Position numbers and translations under genes: made by a program. Below the pieces are notes generated by a model that did not search any database, had not been told where the DNA came from, and saw only the letters and a list, made by a program, of their open reading frames with translations. Below, in pieces: positions 17,021-26,169 of a stretch of 64,000 nt of DNA; the stretch's first letter is position 1; each line of letters begins with the position of its first letter. Location: the NCBI GenBank assembly GCA_910587635.1, contig CAJUNB010000037.1:1-64000 (forward strand), read 5' to 3'. The stretch is from an uncultured Lachnospiraceae bacterium. GTDB taxonomy: Bacteria > Bacillota > Clostridia > Lachnospirales > Lachnospiraceae.

Positions 17021-18700
17021 TCAGTTTTCTTTTTCCTTCAGATCATCGCCATCGAATACCTCGCTGATGGCAGCGCCTGGTGAAACCATTGGAAATACTT
17101 TGTCATCCTTGGGTATCACACATTCTATCACCACCGGTCCATCTGTATCAAGAGCCTCTCTGATGGCAGATTCCACTTCTTCTTTCTTCGTTATCCGAAT
17201 CGCTTTACATCCCAGCCCTTCTGAAACTTTGCAGAAGTCCACCTTATCTTCCAGTATCGTCTGGGAATATCTCTGCTCATAAAACAGTGTCTGCCACTGA
17301 CGCACCATACCCAGGACATGATTATTCATAACGACCTGTATGATCGGAATCTGATATCTGCTTGCAGTTGCCAGTTCGTTCATATTCATACGAAAACATC
17401 CGTCTCCGGCAATATTGACACAGACCTTATCCGGTCTGCCCGTTTTGGCACCGATACAGGCCCCCAGCCCATATCCCATTGTTCCAAGGCCGCCAGAAGA
17501 CAAAAAGCTCCTCGGCTGTGTATATTTATAATACTGTGCCGCCCACATCTGATGCTGTCCCACATCTGTTGTGATGATGGCTTTTCCTTCTGTGAGTCTG
17601 TCGATCTCTTCTATTATATAGGGGCAGGAAAGCTGTTCATCCTCATATTTCAGCGGGAACCGCTCTTTTAATTCCAGTATATGAGAATGCCAGTCAGGAT
17701 GACTCATTTGGTCAATATTTTTATTCAATATCGTTAAAATATTCTTTAAGTCGCCTACAATGGAAGCTTCTGTCTTAATATTCTTATTGATTTCTGCCGC
17801 ATCAATATCAATGTGCAGCACCTTTGCCTTAGAGGCAAATTTTTTAGAATTTCCCACTACCCGGTCAGAAAATCTCGCTCCCAGTGCGATGAGTAAATCA
17901 CAAGTGCTGACACCCAGATTGGAAGTCTTCGTACCATGCATCCCAATCATACCGGTATACATCTCATCCTTACCGTCAAAGCCCCCCTTTCCCATGAGGG
18001 TATCACAGACTGGTGCATCTATTTTTTTAGCAAATTCCCGTACTTCTTCGCAGGCATCAGAAATAATAGCGCCACCACCCAGATAAATATAGGGCCTCTC
18101 TGCCCTGCGGATCAGCTTTAGAGCTGTTTCAATATCCTCTTCCGTGAATTTATCGGGAGATGGGATTTCTTCCGGTACTTTCGGTTCATACTCACAGACC
18201 GCAGCCGTCACATCTTTTGTGATATCCACCAGTACCGGTCCGGGTCTTCCCGATCTGGCAATCCGAAATGCCTTGCGAATGGTATCCGCCAATATTGTCA
18301 CATCTTTTACGATATAGCCATGTTTTGTAATGGGCATCGTCACTCCGGCGATGTCCACTTCCTGAAAGGTATCCTTTCCAAGCAGAGGCAGATTCACATT
18401 CGCCGTAATTGCCACCATCGGCACACTGTCCATATAGGCAGTGGCAATTCCCGTTACCAGATTGGTTGCTCCCGGACCGCTGGTAGCCATGCAGACTCCT
18501 ACTCTGCCGGTGGCTCTCGCATAACCGTCCGCCGCATGGGCAGCTCCCTGTTCATGAGATGTGAGAATATGCCTGATCTCCTTATGTTTGTACAAGGCAT
18601 CATAAATATTTAATATAGTTCCTCCCGGATATCCGAATACGGTATCCACCTTCTGTTCTTTTAAACACGCAATTACGATTTCCGCACCTGTCAGCTGCAT
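17021..18700 (-). CDS. ilvB: Acetolactate synthase large subunit (copy 1)
   Basis: A ThDP- and FAD-dependent enzyme that condenses pyruvate to acetolactate (or acetohydroxybutyrate) for Val, Leu and Ile. The start at 18700 has an AGGAGG site seven bases away, giving 559 residues beginning MQLTGAEIVI. The ThDP glutamate is in SHEQGAAHAADGYAR, the FAD region around GKDTFQEVD is intact, and the metal site reads GDGCFRMNMNEL. It follows ilvD, with a 62-base gap. No small-subunit gene adjoins it. The nearest small subunit without an adjacent large subunit is at 27286-27789. It shares many motifs with copy 2 but is clearly diverged. Confidence 0.96.
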   Translation of the reverse strand: MQLTGAEIVIACLKEQKVDTVFGYPGGTILNIYDALYKHKEIRHILTSHEQGAAHAADGYARATGRVGVCMATSGPGATNLVTGIATAYMDSVPMVAITANVNLPLLGKDTFQEVDIAGVTMPITKHGYIVKDVTILADTIRKAFRIARSGRPGPVLVDITKDVTAAVCEYEPKVPEEIPSPDKFTEEDIETALKLIRRAERPYIYLGGGAIISDACEEVREFAKKIDAPVCDTLMGKGGFDGKDEMYTGMIGMHGTKTSNLGVSTCDLLIALGARFSDRVVGNSKKFASKAKVLHIDIDAAEINKNIKTEASIVGDLKNILTILNKNIDQMSHPDWHSHILELKERFPLKYEDEQLSCPYIIEEIDRLTEGKAIITTDVGQHQMWAAQYYKYTQPRSFLSSGGLGTMGYGLGACIGAKTGRPDKVCVNIAGDGCFRMNMNELATASRYQIPIIQVVMNNHVLGMVRQWQTLFYEQRYSQTILEDKVDFCKVSEGLGCKAIRITKKEEVESAIREALDTDGPVVIECVIPKDDKVFPMVSPGAAISEVFDGDDLKEKEN

Positions 18701-18762
18701 ATCGTTTCCTCCTGACACTCTATCCCCGCCACCATCCGACCGTTGCGGGGTATTGATTTTTC

Positions 18763-20427
18763 TTATTTGATTTCCAAAATAGCCCCTCTGTTGCCACTTG
18801 TCACAAGTTCACGGTATCTTGCCAGATAGCCCGTTGTAATCTTAGGCTCTCTCGGCTGCCATTTTGCCCGCCTTCTGTCCATCTCTTCTGCAGAAATTTT
18901 TACATGCAGGGAATTTCCCGGAATATTGATACTGATGATATCCCCTTCTTCCACCAGGGCAATCGGCCCTCCCACTGCGGCTTCTGGAGACACATGTCCG
19001 ATGGAGGCTCCTCTGGAGGCTCCCGAAAACCGTCCGTCCGTGATAAGTGCCACACTGGAACCAAGTCCCATACCCGCTATGGCGGATGTGGGATTCAGCA
19101 TCTCCCGCATACCGGGCCCTCCTTTCGGTCCTTCGTAGCGGATGACCACCACGTCCCCGGCCACGATCTTTCCACTGGTAATGGCCTCAATGGCATCTTC
19201 TTCACAGTCAAATACTCTCGCCGGTCCTTCGTGTACCATCATCTCCGGTACGACGGCAGAACGTTTTACCACCCCGGAGTCCGGCGCCAGATTTCCTTTC
19301 AGAACAGCAATCCCTCCCGTCTCGGAATAGGGATTTTCTATGGGGCGGATGACCTGTGGATCTTTGTTGACACATCCAGAAATATTTTCCCCTACTGTCT
19401 TACCTGTTACCGTCATCAGTTCCGTATATAACAGATTTTTCTTTGTCAGTTCATTCATAACTGCATAGACACCACCGGCCTCGTTCAAATCTTCCATATA
19501 AGTGGGGCCGGCCGGCGCCAGATGACACAGATTTGGTGTCCTGGAAGATAACTCGTTGGCAATATCCAGATTCAGGTCGATGCCCGCTTCATGGGCTATA
19601 GCCGGAAGATGAAGCATAGAATTCGTAGAACATCCAAGAGCCATATCTACAGTGAGAGCATTCAAAAATGCCTTTTCCGTCATAATATCCTTTGGTTTGA
19701 TATCTTTCTCCACAAGCTCCATAATCTGCATGCCTGCATGCTTTGCCAGCCGGATTCTCTCGGAATAGACTGCAGGAACCGTACCGTTTCCTTTCAGTCC
19801 CATCCCCAGTGCTTCCGTCAGACAGTTCATGGAGTTGGCCGTATACATACCAGAGCAGGAACCACAGGTAGGACACACTTTCTCTTCAAATTCCGCCAGA
19901 TCTTCCATTGTCATCGTGCCTGCAGCCACACTGCCCACTGCTTCAAACATGGAAGAAAGGCTTCTCTTTTCTCCCTTTACCCGTCCCGCTAGCATGGGGC
20001 CGCCGGAAACAAAAATAGTAGGAATATTGATTCTGGCGGCAGCCATCAGAAGTCCCGGTACATTTTTATCACAGTTAGGTACGCAGACAAGCCCGTCAAA
20101 GCCATGGGCAAGCGCCATACACTCCGTGCTGTCCGCAATCAGATCTCTCGTCACAAGAGAATACTTCATGCCGATATGCCCCATGGCAATACCATCACAG
20201 ACGGCAATGGCCGGAAATACCACCGGCGTACCTCCTGCCATGGCTACGCCCATTTTTACGGCCTCTACGATCTTATCTAAGTTCATATGTCCCGGAACAA
20301 TTTCGTTATAAGAGCTGACGATACCGATCATCGGCCGCTTTCTCTCTTCTTCTGTGTATCCAAGCGCATTGAACAGACTTCTGTGTGGTGCCTGCTGTAT
20401 ACCATTTTTTACTGAATCACTTCTCAT
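18763..20427 (-). CDS. ilvD: Dihydroxy-acid dehydratase
   Basis: An iron-sulfur enzyme that dehydrates 2,3-dihydroxy acids to 2-keto acids in Val and Ile synthesis. The 554-residue length is normal. The three cluster cysteines are visible in PNCDKNVPG and CPTCGSCSGMYTANSM plus an early Cys in AVCDGIAMGH. The C-terminal DGRFSGASRG motif is present. A GGGAGG site precedes the ATG. It lies between leuB and ilvB, all on the minus strand with gaps of 60-70 bases. Confidence 0.97.
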   Translation of the reverse strand: MRSDSVKNGIQQAPHRSLFNALGYTEEERKRPMIGIVSSYNEIVPGHMNLDKIVEAVKMGVAMAGGTPVVFPAIAVCDGIAMGHIGMKYSLVTRDLIADSTECMALAHGFDGLVCVPNCDKNVPGLLMAAARINIPTIFVSGGPMLAGRVKGEKRSLSSMFEAVGSVAAGTMTMEDLAEFEEKVCPTCGSCSGMYTANSMNCLTEALGMGLKGNGTVPAVYSERIRLAKHAGMQIMELVEKDIKPKDIMTEKAFLNALTVDMALGCSTNSMLHLPAIAHEAGIDLNLDIANELSSRTPNLCHLAPAGPTYMEDLNEAGGVYAVMNELTKKNLLYTELMTVTGKTVGENISGCVNKDPQVIRPIENPYSETGGIAVLKGNLAPDSGVVKRSAVVPEMMVHEGPARVFDCEEDAIEAITSGKIVAGDVVVIRYEGPKGGPGMREMLNPTSAIAGMGLGSSVALITDGRFSGASRGASIGHVSPEAAVGGPIALVEEGDIISINIPGNSLHVKISAEEMDRRRAKWQPREPKITTGYLARYRELVTSGNRGAILEIK

Positions 20428-20496
20428 ACCAAATTCCTCCCACTCATGCCATTTCTCTATGTACTGTCATCTTCTCCGTCAAAGATACCCTGACAT

Positions 20497-21594
20497 TTAT
20501 TCTTTTTCTTCCAGGTGTTCTGTAATCAGTCTCCCCATCTCGCTGCACCCTACCTGTCGACAGCCTTCCGACATAATGTCTGCTGTACGCCAGTTCTCCT
20601 TTAATACTGCTTTTACTGCTCTCTCAATAGCATCCGCTTCCTCATCCAGATCGAAACTGTAACGAAGCATCATGGCCGCGGAAAGAATCGTCGCGATAGG
20701 ATTGGCAATATCGCATCCTGCGATGTCCGGTGCAGAACCGTGGCTTGGCTCATACAGACCGAATTTCGTGTCGTTTAAGCTGGCAGAAGCCAGCATACCG
20801 ATGGAGCCTGTCACCATACTCGCCTCATCGGAAAGAATATCTCCAAACATATTTTCTGTCAGTATGACATCGAACTGAGCCGGATCTTTCACAAGCTGCA
20901 TGGCACAGTTATCTACCAGCATGTGCTCCAATACCACATCAGGATACTCTTTAGCCACTTCTTCTACCACAGACCGCCACAATCTTGAAGAATCCAGCAC
21001 ATTCGCCTTGTCCACGCTCGTCACTTTCTTTCTCCGCTTTCTGGCAATGTCGAATCCTTTTATAGCAATCCGGCGGATTTCTTCCTCACTGTAGACAAGA
21101 GTATCCACTGCCTTACGCACACCGTCTTCCGTCACAGTTCTGCGTTCGCCAAAATACAACCCTCCGGTCAGTTCCCGCATGATCATCATGTCAAAACCGT
21201 CTTTCCTTACAGACTGGCGCAGAGGACAGGCATCTGCCAGCTCCTGATAGAGAATCGCCGGCCGCAGATTGGCAAACAGATTCAGTGCCTTGCGGATTTT
21301 TAACAGTCCCGCCTCTGGACGTTTTTCCGGCGGCAGCTGATACCATGGGGATTTGGACGTATCACCGCCAATAGAGCCCATCAGTACCGCATCAGCAGCT
21401 TTTGCATCGGCAATCGCTTCGTCTGTCAGCGGTATGCCGTGTACATCAATGGAAGCTCCTCCCATCAATACATCCTTATAGGCAATCTCGTGTCCATAAA
21501 CAGCGGCAACTCTGTCCAGAACTGCCTTTGCCTGTTTTACAATTTCTGGTCCGATTCCGTCTCCCGGAATACATACAATGTTCAATTTCATCAT
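20497..21594 (-). CDS. leuB: 3-isopropylmalate dehydrogenase
   Basis: Oxidatively decarboxylates 3-isopropylmalate to 2-oxoisocaproate in leucine synthesis. 365 residues, normal length. Signatures include GDGIGPEIV at the N-terminus, MRELTGGLYFGERR, and the metal and cofactor region NMFGDILSDEASM. It is the first gene of leuB-ilvD-ilvB. A palindrome ATAAC-N5-GTTAT lies 71 bases upstream of the ATG and may be a regulator site. leuA, leuC and leuD are absent from the window. Confidence 0.97.
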   Translation of the reverse strand: MMKLNIVCIPGDGIGPEIVKQAKAVLDRVAAVYGHEIAYKDVLMGGASIDVHGIPLTDEAIADAKAADAVLMGSIGGDTSKSPWYQLPPEKRPEAGLLKIRKALNLFANLRPAILYQELADACPLRQSVRKDGFDMMIMRELTGGLYFGERRTVTEDGVRKAVDTLVYSEEEIRRIAIKGFDIARKRRKKVTSVDKANVLDSSRLWRSVVEEVAKEYPDVVLEHMLVDNCAMQLVKDPAQFDVILTENMFGDILSDEASMVTGSIGMLASASLNDTKFGLYEPSHGSAPDIAGCDIANPIATILSAAMMLRYSFDLDEEADAIERAVKAVLKENWRTADIMSEGCRQVGCSEMGRLITEHLEEKE

Positions 21595-21664
21595 CTATCA
21601 CACTCCTACATTTATCATAACATACAGAAGTCCTTCGCAATAATGCATAATACTTATAGTCTTT

Positions 21665-21679
21665 ATAACTTATAGTTAT
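21665..21679. promoter_or_regulatory. ATAAC-N5-GTTAT palindrome upstream of leuB
   Basis: The 15-base sequence ATAACTTATAGTTAT has arms that match perfectly. The same ATAAC-N5-GTTAT form occurs upstream of ilvN copy 1. It fits the T-N11-A pattern of LysR-type regulator sites, so an operator is plausible, but an AT-rich chance match cannot be excluded. Confidence 0.45.
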
Positions 21680-21718
21680 ATAATCAAATTCCTTATGCAG
21701 GCCTGCATATAATACAGG

Positions 21719-21752
21719 AAAAAGCTTCGGATTCCCATATCCAAAGCTTTTT
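21719..21752 (-). terminator. Terminator of yajC
   Basis: On the minus strand the arms AAAAAGCTTTGGAT and ATCCGAAGCTTTTT (one G-U pair) form a long stem ending in a T run, 27 bases after the yajC stop. It isolates leuB from the upstream tgt-yajC transcript. Confidence 0.85.
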
Positions 21753-21778
21753 GTAATCAATTGTATCCAGCTCATCCA

Positions 21779-22093
21779 TTATGCTTCAGAAGCTTTCTCC
21801 ACCTGGGCTATTGCTGACTTCTGCATCGGAATACGGCAGTTTTTATTATTGCCAAACTCTACAATGACAGTATCATCCGTAATATCGATGATAATACCAT
21901 AAAAACCGCTTGTAGTCAGAATACTGTCACCTATCTCCAGAGAAGAGAGCATCGCTCCAACTCTTTTCTGTTCTTTTTTCTGCGGCCGAATCATAAAAAA
22001 GTAAATAAACCCAAAAATAACAACAAGATAAATCGCAAGAATCATTCCCTGGCCTTGGCCATTTGCGGCTGCTTCTGTCAGTAAAATTCCCAT
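21779..22093 (-). CDS. yajC: Preprotein translocase subunit YajC
   Basis: A small membrane protein that associates with SecDF in the Sec pathway. It has 104 residues with one membrane segment (about residues 15-37) followed by the family motif FFMIRPQKKEQKR, and a small soluble domain with GDSILTTSGFYG. An AGGAGG site precedes the ATG, and a GGCAGG/CCTGCC hairpin (22115-22132) lies just before it. It follows tgt, a classic tgt-yajC pairing; secDF are not in the window. Confidence 0.95.
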   Translation of the reverse strand: MGILLTEAAANGQGQGMILAIYLVVIFGFIYFFMIRPQKKEQKRVGAMLSSLEIGDSILTTSGFYGIIIDITDDTVIVEFGNNKNCRIPMQKSAIAQVEKASEA

Positions 22094-22114
22094 TTTCTTT
22101 TTCCTCCTAATTGT

Positions 22115-22132
22115 GGCAGGATGCCCCCTGCC
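22115..22132 (-). promoter_or_regulatory. Small hairpin in the yajC leader
   Basis: GGCAGG and CCTGCC form a six-base stem with a six-base loop, ending about 13 bases before the yajC ribosome site on the minus strand. It could be a weak attenuator or an RNA processing mark. Confidence 0.4.
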
Positions 22133-22213
22133 AAATCCTCTATGCGCATCTAACGAATATCATACATAAAAATTGGTAAATCAGCAAGTCTTTTCTGGCT
22201 GTCTACGAATCTT

Positions 22214-23359
22214 TTATCCGTTCTCTGCTTCCATTCCTTCCAGCTTCGCCTTTTTATAGGCCGCAAAACTGCCTCTGTCCAGCGCATCTCTGATTTCAGC
22301 CATCATCGTATTGTAAAAATAGAGATTGTGCAATACACACAGACGCATTCCCAGCATTTCTTTCGCTTTTAATAAATGACGGACATAGGCTCTGGAGTAA
22401 CGCCTGCAGGCGGGACAGCCACATCCCTCTTCTATCGGACGATCATCCAGTTCATATCTGGCGTTGAAAAGATTTAATTTTCCTCTGTTCGTATAAACAT
22501 GGCCATGACGACCGTTCCGGGACGGATAGACACAATCGAAGAAATCAATCCCCCGCTCCACTCCTTCTAAAATATTAGCAGGCGTCCCCACACCCATCAG
22601 ATATGTGGGTTTTTCCACTGGCAGATGTGGTACTGTTTCTTCCAATATGTGATACATCTCCTCATGAGTCTCCCCTACGGCAAGTCCACCTACGGCATAG
22701 CCATCCAGATCCAGATCCGCGATTCTCCTGGCATGATCAATACGGATATCCGAAAAGACAGCTCCTTGATTGATACCGAACAGCATCTGCTCCCGATTGA
22801 TCGTATCTGGCAGCCTGTTTAATCTCTCCATTTCCTTTTTACACCGCTCAAGCCATCTGGCAGTCCTGTCCACCGAATGCTGCACATATTCTCTGTCAGC
22901 CTTACTGGACGGACATTCGTCAAACGCCATGGCAATAGTAGATGCCAGATTGGACTGAATCTGCATACTTTCTTCCGGTCCCATGAATATTTTCCTGCCA
23001 TCAATATGGGAATGAAAATAGACGCCCTCTTCTTTGATTTTACGAAGGCCCGCTAGAGAAAAAACCTGAAATCCACCGGAATCAGTGAGGATTGGTCTGT
23101 CCCACGACATAAAACGGTGCAAACCACCCATTTGTCTGATGATTGTATCTCCCGGCCTGACATGCAGATGATATGTATTGGAAAGTTCTATCTGTGTTCC
23201 AATACTTTCCAGATCTTCTGTGGAAACAGCCCCCTTTATGGCGGCCACCGTTCCCACATTCATAAATACAGGAGTCTGTACTGTTCCATGCACAGTATGA
23301 AACTCTCCACGCTTTGCACGTCCCTCCTGTTTTAACAGACAATATTTTTTCTGTTTCAT
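22214..23359 (-). CDS. tgt: Queuine tRNA-ribosyltransferase (TGT)
   Basis: Exchanges guanine 34 of tRNAs with GUN anticodons for preQ1 or queuine. 381 residues. The nucleophile and base-recognition Asp residues lie in LTDSGGFQVFSL and FFDCVYPSRNGRHG. The zinc site is CGCPACRRYSRAY with a later His in CVLHNLY. The start codon follows the stop of the carboxypeptidase gene by four bases and has only a weak ribosome site (AGGCAG), suggesting translational coupling. No queuosine synthesis genes are present here. Confidence 0.97.
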   Translation of the reverse strand: MKQKKYCLLKQEGRAKRGEFHTVHGTVQTPVFMNVGTVAAIKGAVSTEDLESIGTQIELSNTYHLHVRPGDTIIRQMGGLHRFMSWDRPILTDSGGFQVFSLAGLRKIKEEGVYFHSHIDGRKIFMGPEESMQIQSNLASTIAMAFDECPSSKADREYVQHSVDRTARWLERCKKEMERLNRLPDTINREQMLFGINQGAVFSDIRIDHARRIADLDLDGYAVGGLAVGETHEEMYHILEETVPHLPVEKPTYLMGVGTPANILEGVERGIDFFDCVYPSRNGRHGHVYTNRGKLNLFNARYELDDRPIEEGCGCPACRRYSRAYVRHLLKAKEMLGMRLCVLHNLYFYNTMMAEIRDALDRGSFAAYKKAKLEGMEAENG

Positions 23360-23363
23360 ATAG

Positions 23364-24434
23364 TTATAAGCTGCCTACAAACTCTTCCAGGCAGATTCCT
23401 TTCTCTTTCATAACCGTAGCCGCTTCTTTTCCTACATACCGGAAGTGCCATGGTTCATATTCAATGCTTGTTATGTACTCTTTTCCTTTTGGATACCTGA
23501 GGGTGAAACCATATTCATGGCTGTGCTCCTGCAGCCACTGTCCGGCTTCTGTATCTTCAAATCCCTCATTCAGAGAAGAATAGGTATCGCACACAATATC
23601 CAATGCCAGGCCGATCTGATGTTCACTCGCTCCCGGTACAGTGACTGCCTGCGAGGATATCTTATAGGCTTCAATATAGCTCATACCCTTTCCCATGTAA
23701 GCCTTGATCTTTCGATTGAATAATATCTCCTGCCTGTTCAGATCCCGATAAGGAGAACAGATAACAAGATTGATACCGTCATTTTTCGCTCCCTGCAACA
23801 TAGATAAAAGATCATCGATAATTCTTTCATCACATTTCATCGATCCTTTGATGGTTCCAAGCTCAAATGTATAATCTTCCGGGATCGGATGTTGCTTATT
23901 GATCAGCAAAAGCCGCCAGTCATCTTTATCAAATACCACTTCATCCAATGCAACCTGTCCATTATCGGATTTTTCCATTTCCTCTGTCGTAGTATCATTA
24001 CCTTCCAAAATCTCATCCAGCGTATATTTGTCAATATCATCCATATTTTCCAGGTCCGTATCCGTATAACCGTCCAATACATCTGCGTCGTCCAATACCT
24101 CACTGGCTTCTATCACCTGCACTTCACCAGAAGTGGTATATCCTGCTTCTTTCTCCTCCAGAAACGCCATTTTATTTTCTACATTGTAAGCCATTGACTG
24201 CTGCGTCAGCTCCATGTCCTCAAATATTGGAAAAGAAAAACTGCTGCTCATAACAAAAAACAGAAGCGTCATAATGACACAGACATGCTTCTTCCCGTTA
24301 GACAGAAAATAATCCGTCACAGAAAGACAGATCACGGCAACAACAAGAAAAGGCAGCAACCCATATCCTGCCCACTTATTCTTTTTTTCATATTTCACTA
24401 CGCGGGAAATCAGCTTTTCTTTTGTTGACTTCAT
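23364..24434 (-). CDS. VanY-family D-alanyl-D-alanine carboxypeptidase, membrane-anchored
   Basis: A 356-residue zinc peptidase, probably trimming peptidoglycan stem peptides outside the cell. Two hydrophobic segments (about residues 22-42 and 50-68) precede an acidic linker, then the M15B domain. Zinc ligands are in SEHQIGLALDI (near residue 273) and EPWHFRYVG (near 328). Nearby vancomycin-resistance genes are absent, so a cell-wall housekeeping role is more likely than resistance. It is coupled to tgt downstream and divergent from aroC. Confidence 0.92.
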   Translation of the reverse strand: MKSTKEKLISRVVKYEKKNKWAGYGLLPFLVVAVICLSVTDYFLSNGKKHVCVIMTLLFFVMSSSFSFPIFEDMELTQQSMAYNVENKMAFLEEKEAGYTTSGEVQVIEASEVLDDADVLDGYTDTDLENMDDIDKYTLDEILEGNDTTTEEMEKSDNGQVALDEVVFDKDDWRLLLINKQHPIPEDYTFELGTIKGSMKCDERIIDDLLSMLQGAKNDGINLVICSPYRDLNRQEILFNRKIKAYMGKGMSYIEAYKISSQAVTVPGASEHQIGLALDIVCDTYSSLNEGFEDTEAGQWLQEHSHEYGFTLRYPKGKEYITSIEYEPWHFRYVGKEAATVMKEKGICLEEFVGSL

Positions 24435-24515
24435 ATTATTTCCTCATACCCATTATGATACGGAATTATTCTATCACAAGATACTGTCAATACTCAATCC
24501 TTTTTTTAGAAATCC

Positions 24516-24544
24516 TTGTGAAATCTGGAAATATTCTATATACT
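24516..24544 (+). promoter_or_regulatory. Promoter of aroC
   Basis: TTGTGA and TATACT boxes are separated by 17 bases, about 30 bases before the aroC start codon, in the divergent gap with the carboxypeptidase gene. Confidence 0.6.
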
Positions 24545-24575
24545 TAAGAAAAAACACAGTATCAGGGAGGCAATC

Positions 24576-25673
24576 ATGGCAGGTTCTGTATTCGGAAAAT
24601 GTTTTACGATCACTACATGGGGAGAATCTCACGGCCCAGGGCTCGGCGTTGTCATTGACGGCTGTCCGGCAGGACTGGCCCTTTCGGAAGAAGATATTCA
24701 AATCTATCTCGACAGAAGAAAACCCGGACAGACGGATATATCCACTCCCCGCAAAGAAGCGGATAAGGTACGCATTCTTTCCGGTATATTCGAAGGAGAA
24801 ACTACTGGTACCCCTATCTCCCTTATGGTAGAAAACACTTCTCAAAAATCTTCCGACTACAGTGAAATCGCTTTCTATTACCGTCCCGGTCACGCAGACT
24901 ATACCTTTGACCAAAAGTACGGCTTCAGAGATTATCGGGGAGGCGGACGCTCTTCTGCCCGGGAAACCATCGGCAGAGTGGCTGCAGGCGCTGTCGCCGC
25001 AAAATTACTGAAAACAATAGGGATTGAAATTTATGCCTATGTCAGATCGATCGGTCCCATCACCATATCCGATACTAATTTTGACCGAGAGGCCGTTTTA
25101 AAAACTCCTACCTGTATGCCGGATTATGAAGCCAGCCAAAAAGCTGAACAGTATTTAAAAGCATGTATGCAGGAAAAAGATTCTTCCGGCGGTATGATAG
25201 AATGCCGTATTCATGGAATGCCCGCAGGCATCGGAGAACCTGTCTTCCGAAAATTGGATGCCGCTCTCGGCCAGGCCATTTTTTCCATTGGTGCTGTAAA
25301 AGCTGTGGAAATCGGAGACGGCTGCATGGCTGCCTTGGCAAAGGGGTCGGAAAACAATGACGCCTTTGTCGTGTCCGACGGAAAAGTATGGAAAAAGACC
25401 AACCATGCAGGCGGCATCCTGGGAGGCATCAGCGACGGTTCGGAAATTCTGCTCCGCGCCTATATCAAGCCTACCCCTTCTATCTTTCAAAAACAACAGA
25501 CCGTCAACAAAGACGGAGAAAATATTACCGTGGAAATCAAAGGGCGCCACGATCCCGTTATCGTTCCACGGGCCGTTGTTGTGGTAGAAGCTATGACAGC
25601 ACTCACTGTTGTGGACTTGCTCTTTGAAAATATGTACGCCAAGACAGACAGGATAATAGAATTTTATCAATGA
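24576..25673 (+). CDS. aroC: Chorismate synthase
   Basis: Converts 5-enolpyruvylshikimate-3-phosphate to chorismate, needing reduced FMN. 365 residues. Family motifs are visible: TTWGESHGPGLG near the start, RKPGQTDISTPR, DYRGGGRSSARET and the C-terminal HDPVIVPRAVVV. A GGGAGG site is five bases before the ATG. It is one of the few plus-strand biosynthetic genes here and is not next to other shikimate genes. A short gene for a GNAT acetyltransferase follows after 22 bases. Confidence 0.97.
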   Translation: MAGSVFGKCFTITTWGESHGPGLGVVIDGCPAGLALSEEDIQIYLDRRKPGQTDISTPRKEADKVRILSGIFEGETTGTPISLMVENTSQKSSDYSEIAFYYRPGHADYTFDQKYGFRDYRGGGRSSARETIGRVAAGAVAAKLLKTIGIEIYAYVRSIGPITISDTNFDREAVLKTPTCMPDYEASQKAEQYLKACMQEKDSSGGMIECRIHGMPAGIGEPVFRKLDAALGQAIFSIGAVKAVEIGDGCMAALAKGSENNDAFVVSDGKVWKKTNHAGGILGGISDGSEILLRAYIKPTPSIFQKQQTVNKDGENITVEIKGRHDPVIVPRAVVVVEAMTALTVVDLLFENMYAKTDRIIEFYQ

Positions 25674-25695
25674 ACTGACTTAAGGAGATATCATT

Positions 25696-26124
25696 ATGAT
25701 AAGAGTATTACAAGAGTTCGATTTGACCGTTGTTATGCAAATATGGCTTACTACAAATATCAGGGCACATGATTTTATTCCTAAAGAATACTGGACAGAT
25801 AATTATAAGACAGTAAAAAACATCCTGCCCCAGGCAGAAGTTTATGTTTATGAAGATAACCACACGAAGCAAATAAATGGTTTTATCGGATTGACGAATG
25901 ATTACATTGCTGGAATTTTTATAAAACATACAGCGCAATCAAAAGGTATCGGAAAACAGCTATTGGATTTTGTCAAAGAAAGAAAACCAAAATTAAGTTT
26001 GCATGTTTATGAGAAAAATATGAGAGCAGTAAAATTTTACCAAAGAGAACAGTTTATCATTCAATCAGAAAATATAGAAAAAGTAACGAACGAAAAAGAA
26101 CTAAAAATGGTTTGGAACAAATAG
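25696..26124 (+). CDS. GNAT family N-acetyltransferase
   Basis: A 142-residue acyl-CoA-dependent acetyltransferase, substrate unknown. The acetyl-CoA loop QSKGIGKQLLD is near residue 80, followed by LHVYEKNMRAVKFYQREQF, typical of small YjaB-like GNATs. An AAGGAG site precedes the ATG. Its base composition is clearly more AT-rich than the genes around it (many AAA, ATA and TTT codons), which suggests a recent arrival. It shares a bidirectional terminator with ilvC. Confidence 0.9.
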   Translation: MIRVLQEFDLTVVMQIWLTTNIRAHDFIPKEYWTDNYKTVKNILPQAEVYVYEDNHTKQINGFIGLTNDYIAGIFIKHTAQSKGIGKQLLDFVKERKPKLSLHVYEKNMRAVKFYQREQFIIQSENIEKVTNEKELKMVWNK

Positions 26125-26133
26125 AAAAATTTA

Positions 26134-26159
26134 AAAAGAGGGGAAATCTCCCCTCTTTT
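26134..26159. terminator. Bidirectional terminator between the GNAT gene and ilvC
   Basis: AAAAGAGGGGA pairs with TCCCCTCTTTT around an AATC loop, with A and T runs on both sides, so it can serve both converging genes. Confidence 0.9.
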
Positions 26160-26169
26160 CTCTTTTTCA

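Noticed and set aside
23364..24434. Vancomycin resistance gene
   Set aside because: VanY-like fold alone, with no vanHAX or VanRS genes; more likely a housekeeping carboxypeptidase.
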